Made by a program: the position numbers and the translations under genes. Shown here one piece after another: positions 60,512-64,000 of a stretch of DNA of 64,000 nucleotides. The notes under the pieces are model-generated. The model made no database searches. It saw only the letters and a list, made by a program, of their open reading frames with translations, and was not told the DNA's origin. This stretch comes from Candidatus Peribacteria bacterium (GTDB lineage Bacteria > Patescibacteriota > Gracilibacteria > UBA1369 > 2-02-FULL-48-14): contig CALQZQ010000002.1 of NCBI GenBank assembly GCA_943349825.1, positions 62,001 to 126,000 of the forward strand, in the 5' to 3' direction. Numbering within the stretch: position 1 is the first letter of the stretch; every line of letters begins with the position of its first letter.

Positions 60512-61014
60512 ATTTTTCCATCATCTCCGCTCTCGACCAAAACCGCGGCATCGGTAAAAGCAACGGACTTCCGTGGCATCTCGCAGCAGATCTCAAACAC
60601 TTTTCCGAAACCACCAAAGGCGGCACCGTGATCATGGGGCGCAAGACCTGGGAATCCCTTCCCAAAAAATATCGCCCTCTGCCAGGCCGTCTCAACATTG
60701 TCGTGAGCCGCAATGAAATCACACTCCACGAAGGCACGCTCCTCTCGCACTCCCTCGATGAAGCGCTCACTTTGGCAGACCCCACACGCAAAGCCTTCGT
60801 CATCGGCGGAGCCACGCTCTACGCCGAAGCCATTCAGCACCCCGAGTGTAGCGAGCTCATCCTCACGGAAATCGAAGGCACTTTTGATTGCGACGCTTTT
60901 TTCCCTGAAAGTCCAGCGCGGTTCAGCCAAAAAGAAGCAGGCGACTTACAAACAGAAGGCGAATTCAAATTTCGCTTTGTGAATTACAAAAGTCCCACCA
61001 TCACAGGGATGTAG
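60508..61014 (+). CDS. folA: Dihydrofolate reductase
   Basis: 168 residues. Starts ATG overlapping the radical SAM stop (ATGA). IISALDQNRGIGKSNGLPWHLAADLKHF, then VIMGRKTWESLP and FVIGGATLYAEAI are the DHFR motifs; the Asp in the first block is the catalytic acid. Terminal gene of the thyA operon, coupling dTMP synthesis with tetrahydrofolate regeneration. Overlaps the AEC transporter gene by 31 bp in antisense. Confidence 0.97.
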   Translation: MNFSIISALDQNRGIGKSNGLPWHLAADLKHFSETTKGGTVIMGRKTWESLPKKYRPLPGRLNIVVSRNEITLHEGTLLSHSLDEALTLADPTRKAFVIGGATLYAEAIQHPECSELILTEIEGTFDCDAFFPESPARFSQKEAGDLQTEGEFKFRFVNYKSPTITGM

Positions 61015-61901
61015 AACAGCGCAAAAATGGTGCTCAGAAAAACAAGAGTAGCGGCCTTTTCAGGGTGAATTTTTAGCTCGGTGGCATAAGCCACGGTGTT
61101 GGCAGCCACGGGACACAGAGACAAAATCCACAAAATGGCGCGACCTTCCGCGCTGAGCCAACCACCGGATTGGGAATCGATCCACAGCACCAACGCCATC
61201 AGTAAAGGGGTGAGGGCGAACTTAGCCAAAAAGCCCAAAGTCAGGAGAGTTTTATCGAAGGAAGTCTTTTGAATGCTAGCGATGCCACAGCCGATGATCA
61301 TCATGCCCAGCACCACATAGGCTCCTTTGAAGAAAACGATGAAGTCCGTGTAAACAGTGGTATCCGTGTGTAGGCCCAGGAGGTTGAGCAATAAACCTAC
61401 TAAAACAGCATACACGGCTGGCAGGCCGAGGACCTTCTTCAGACTTTCTTTGGCTGAGTAACGCCCTCGCGCCAACAAGAAAACACCCAAGGAATTTTCA
61501 TAAAGGATGCTCCCCAGACTCGTGAGTACGGCGAGAGTGAATACGTCTTGACCGAGCAAGGATAAAATCACAGGCAGTCCAAAATAACCAGTATTGGAAT
61601 TGCCCGAAGCAAAGGCAAATAAATTTTTAGTCGAATCTTTAAAGAAAAAACGGCCTACCACAGTGCTCAAAAGCGCGACCACAGAAACCGTGGCCCAAAA
61701 AATCAAAGGCAAAACCAAAATATTGCTTTGAAGAGGAGCCGTAAAACCACTGTTAAAAACGACCACCGGCGCAATCAAAAAGATCACGGTGCGAACCAAA
61801 GAACGGGTATCTATTTCTAAGTAACGCCGCGCAATGTAGCCCAGGGCAATGAGCGCGTAGAGTGGGAAAACTTTGAGAAATAGGGGGAGAAAAACACTCA
61901 T
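60984..61901 (-). CDS. AEC (auxin efflux carrier) family transporter
   Basis: 305 residues with about ten hydrophobic helices in two halves, typical of bacterial AEC permeases (MleP/YfdV-like) that move carboxylates or related solutes. FASGNSNTGYFGLPVILSLLG is the conserved N-terminal signature, and ILSLCPVAANTVAYATEL the C-terminal counterpart. The start overlaps the stop of the upstream membrane protein by 4 bp. Substrate unknown. Confidence 0.88.
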   Translation of the reverse strand: MSVFLPLFLKVFPLYALIALGYIARRYLEIDTRSLVRTVIFLIAPVVVFNSGFTAPLQSNILVLPLIFWATVSVVALLSTVVGRFFFKDSTKNLFAFASGNSNTGYFGLPVILSLLGQDVFTLAVLTSLGSILYENSLGVFLLARGRYSAKESLKKVLGLPAVYAVLVGLLLNLLGLHTDTTVYTDFIVFFKGAYVVLGMMIIGCGIASIQKTSFDKTLLTLGFLAKFALTPLLMALVLWIDSQSGGWLSAEGRAILWILSLCPVAANTVAYATELKIHPEKAATLVFLSTIFALFYIPVMVGLL

Positions 61902-62521
61902 GTTCTCACAGCGGCTAAGTGAGAGCGATAGTGGCAGTACACATCCAGCACGGCCTTAAAGAGAGCTAAAGCGCTAATAGCGGCTAAATTGGCATACAGG
62001 CCAAATTGAACCAGGACAAAGGCCACGATGAAAATGGAAAAATGCATAAATGCAACGCGACCGTAGACTTTGGTCATTTGTGTAACAGGATCTACACGCT
62101 TCCATTCGCCGCCTTCAATGAAGTTTTTTTGGAAGGAAACTCCATGCGTGAAAAACGTCATGAAAAGTGAAATGAGGAAAGAGTGGGAGGAACTCAGCAG
62201 CACCGTGAAAAAATCGGGATGCTTAAGGAAAATAAGAATATTCAGAAAAATAAAGTGACCAAACATAAACATTCCAAAATGGAAGATGAAGAAAAGTACG
62301 AGGCCCACTTTGCTTGGATTGAGCTGACCCCATTTACGACGAACAGCATCCGGAACCTTGAGCTGACCATTCGCCTTGATGATCTTAAGCACATTATAAA
62401 ATCCTAAAATAGCCGTTTCACACCAGTAAGCCAGCATCATAACGCCCACGTCCCAACCAAAAAATAAGGCCCCCACAATGGGCATCAAGTTCGAAAGAAG
62501 AAGCAGGAAAATAGTGGTCAT
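61898..62521 (-). CDS. DUF6498-like membrane protein
   Basis: 207 residues with five or six membrane helices. LMPIVGALFFGWDVGVMMLAYWCETAILGFYNVLKI in the N-terminus matches the DUF6498 style, in which an acidic residue sits in the helix (YWCETAI). Function unknown. Coupled to the AEC gene by a 4-bp overlap and 2 bp downstream of xth, so three minus-strand genes probably form one unit. Confidence 0.75.
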   Translation of the reverse strand: MTTIFLLLLSNLMPIVGALFFGWDVGVMMLAYWCETAILGFYNVLKIIKANGQLKVPDAVRRKWGQLNPSKVGLVLFFIFHFGMFMFGHFIFLNILIFLKHPDFFTVLLSSSHSFLISLFMTFFTHGVSFQKNFIEGGEWKRVDPVTQMTKVYGRVAFMHFSIFIVAFVLVQFGLYANLAAISALALFKAVLDVYCHYRSHLAAVRT

Positions 62522-62523
62522 CT

Positions 62524-63312
62524 TTAAGCGTTAAGTTCCAAGCCAATGGGACAATGATCACTGCCTTCCACGTCGCTCAAAATCCACGAGCGTTTCACGT
62601 ATGGCAATAATTCTTGCGGCACAAAAAAGTAATCGATCCTCCAACCAACATTTCGTTGTCGTGCGGCCGAGCGGTAGCTCCACCACGTGTAAGCCTCCGT
62701 CAGCCCCGGATTCGCATCCCGAAACGTGTCCACATAGCCGGCCGCCACAAACTTATCCAGCCACGCGCGTTCCACCGGCAAAAATCCGGTGATGCCTTCA
62801 TTGGCTTTGGGATTGGCCAGATCAATTTCCGTGTGCGCGGTATTGAAATCCCCACAAATCACCAGGTTCTTCCCAGCCTTCCGCAGCTTCTCCAAAAAAT
62901 CGAGCAGCTCGTCGTAATAATCCAATTTAAAGGCAATGCGGTGATCACCCTGCCCCCCATTGGGAATGTACAAGTTCACCACGGTCACGGTTCCACCGGG
63001 AAGCCCGGGAGCCGCAAGTTCCGTGAGCACCATTCGCCCCTCGCCATCGTGACGGCCGTTGCCCAGTTCTTTTTGCACGGTCATCGGTTTCTGCTTCGAA
63101 AAAGTCGTTACCCCACTATAACCCGGCCGCTCGGCACAAGCCCACTGGCTATAATAATCCAGCGGATTTTGTAGTTCTTGAGTGAGCTGCCCCGGCTGAA
63201 TTTTATTTTCCTGCACACACAGTACGTCCGGATTTTCTCTTTCCATGAATTCCACGAATCCCTTGTTCCACACCGCGCGGATGCCGTTCACATTGAAGCA
63301 AAGCAGTTTCAT
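62524..63312 (-). CDS. xth: Exodeoxyribonuclease III
   Basis: AP endonuclease/3'-5' exonuclease for base-excision repair, 262 residues. KLLCFNVNGIRAVWNKGFVEFM, VLCVQENKIQ (catalytic Glu), NLYIPNGGQG, VICGDFNTAHTEIDL (catalytic Asp and Asn), YTWWSYRSAARQRNVGWRIDYF and GSDHCPIGLEL (terminal Asp-His) are all present. Confidence 0.97.
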   Translation of the reverse strand: MKLLCFNVNGIRAVWNKGFVEFMERENPDVLCVQENKIQPGQLTQELQNPLDYYSQWACAERPGYSGVTTFSKQKPMTVQKELGNGRHDGEGRMVLTELAAPGLPGGTVTVVNLYIPNGGQGDHRIAFKLDYYDELLDFLEKLRKAGKNLVICGDFNTAHTEIDLANPKANEGITGFLPVERAWLDKFVAAGYVDTFRDANPGLTEAYTWWSYRSAARQRNVGWRIDYFFVPQELLPYVKRSWILSDVEGSDHCPIGLELNA

Positions 63313-63346
63313 GGCTATAGTTTAACCAAGCTTTATCCCACGCGCT

Positions 63347-64000
63347 ATGAAAAAAATACGCTACAACTGGCTACCCGATTTTGTTTATGGTGGCATCGAT
63401 GGGGCAGTCACCACCTTCGCCATAGTAGCAGGTGTAGTGGGAGCCAATTTATCGACTCCCGTGATCCTCATCATGGGCTTCGCCAACCTCTTTGCCGACG
63501 GCTTTTCCATGGCCACGGGAAAATACCTCAGCGACAAGGCCGAACTCGACCGCATCAATCAAATCCGTGAGTCCGAGGAACAGTCCATCATCGAAAAACC
63601 CAAAGAAGAAAAAAGTGAAATCCGTGAAATTTTGCGCAGTTTCGGTTTTAAAGGCAACGATCTGGCCCGTGCCGCCAAAGTCATCACCAGCAAACCTAAA
63701 ATCTGGGTAAAACTGATGCTCACTCACGAATTCAACGTCATCGAAGAGAACATCAACCCGGTCAGAGGAGCTTGGGCCACCTTTTTAGCCTTCAATACAG
63801 TCGGACTCATTCCACTTTTAGCCTACGTGGTTCAGGCCATCATGGGCTGGACGGACACTCGTGCGGTCTTTTGGGTCACCAGTATAGCCACTTTGGCCGC
63901 CCTCTTCCTGGTAGGAACGGTCAAAAGCCGCTTTTCCAACCGTCATTGGTTCATTGCGGGTACGGAAACAGCCGTTCTAGGGGGTTTTGCAGCCTCTACC
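63347..64000 (+). CDS. VIT1/CCC1-family iron/manganese transporter, 3'-truncated at window edge
   Basis: Not in the ORF track because it runs off the window, but open from the ATG at 63347 for 218 codons. DFVYGGIDGAVTTFAIVAGVVGANLS and FANLFADGFSMATGKYLSDKAEL are the VIT1-type first two membrane helices with Asp/Met metal ligands. A cytoplasmic Glu-rich helical segment (EEQSIIEKPKEEKSEI, HEFNVIEENINP) follows, then further helices. Members transport Fe2+ or Mn2+. Divergent from xth with a 34-bp gap. Confidence 0.9.
   Translation, partial: MKKIRYNWLPDFVYGGIDGAVTTFAIVAGVVGANLSTPVILIMGFANLFADGFSMATGKYLSDKAELDRINQIRESEEQSIIEKPKEEKSEIREILRSFGFKGNDLARAAKVITSKPKIWVKLMLTHEFNVIEENINPVRGAWATFLAFNTVGLIPLLAYVVQAIMGWTDTRAVFWVTSIATLAALFLVGTVKSRFSNRHWFIAGTETAVLGGFAAST

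Noticed and set aside
1-64000. UGA recoding to glycine as in some Gracilibacteria/Absconditabacteria
   Set aside because: TGA terminates clear genes such as rnhA, and conserved proteins show no internal TGA. Standard code is used.
1-64000. CRISPR array, IS element, prophage or integrase
   Set aside because: No spaced direct repeats, transposase or phage genes were seen. The only repeats are the ncRNA pair and short palindromes.

Overview
The window reads as a compact bacterial chromosome of roughly 50% GC with the standard code: TGA is used as a stop, for example at the end of rnhA. The mix suggests a monoderm of the Patescibacteria/CPR type, possibly Peregrinibacteria. That mix is universal translation and tRNA/rRNA-modification genes, SLH-domain surface proteins, many lipoproteins, type IV prepilin-like proteins, short or absent Shine-Dalgarno sites, very short 5' UTRs and frequent 3' overlaps of convergent genes. 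The lineage is inferred from gene content only.

Layout. 0-13.8 kb: informational and maintenance genes (hisS, tsaD, cca, an RlmD-type methyltransferase, rlmH, a CapA-like protein, a beta-CASP nuclease, a Nudix hydrolase, an ABC-F ATPase) mixed with hypothetical genes. 14.6-15.36 kb: a gene-free stretch with a strong promoter followed by two tandem ~335-nt copies of a structured element and a T8 tract, probably an undescribed non-coding RNA. 15.4-30 kb: DUF475 and FkbM proteins, an SLH protein, a PIF1-like helicase, tRNA-Gly(UCC), rnhA, thioredoxin, a large amidase/SpoIID fusion, tsaB, rsmI and three prepilin-like genes. 30-43.8 kb: leuS, two paralogous HNH genes sharing an operator (one frameshifted), phhAB behind a tyrosine-codon attenuator, a cNMP-binding protein, rpsO, pnp and tRNA-Gly(GCC). 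43.9-55.6 kb: beta-propeller-like lipoproteins, a HAD hydrolase, rarA, a complete livJHMGF-type transporter and another SLH protein. 55.6-64 kb: a ClpP-like protein, a TrpR-like repressor with a divergent operator and a tryptophan-codon attenuator in front of an unknown gene, a thyA...folA operon, an AEC transporter, exonuclease III and a truncated VIT1-type gene.

The strongest new observations are regulatory. (1) A TrpR-like gene and a divergent, Trp-free protein of unknown function share one palindromic operator, and the unknown gene is also preceded by a leader peptide with tandem Trp codons and mutually exclusive antiterminator and terminator hairpins. (2) phhAB (Phe to Tyr) is preceded by a 19-residue leader with three consecutive Tyr codons and a four-segment attenuator. 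(3) The tandem ncRNA has pairing-preserving changes between its copies. (4) An 18-bp inverted repeat overlaps the -10 region of both HNH-endonuclease genes. Together these suggest that a reduced genome senses aromatic amino acids mainly by attenuation.

Everything was read by eye from the sequence and the ORF track. No database search, folding program or codon statistics were run.
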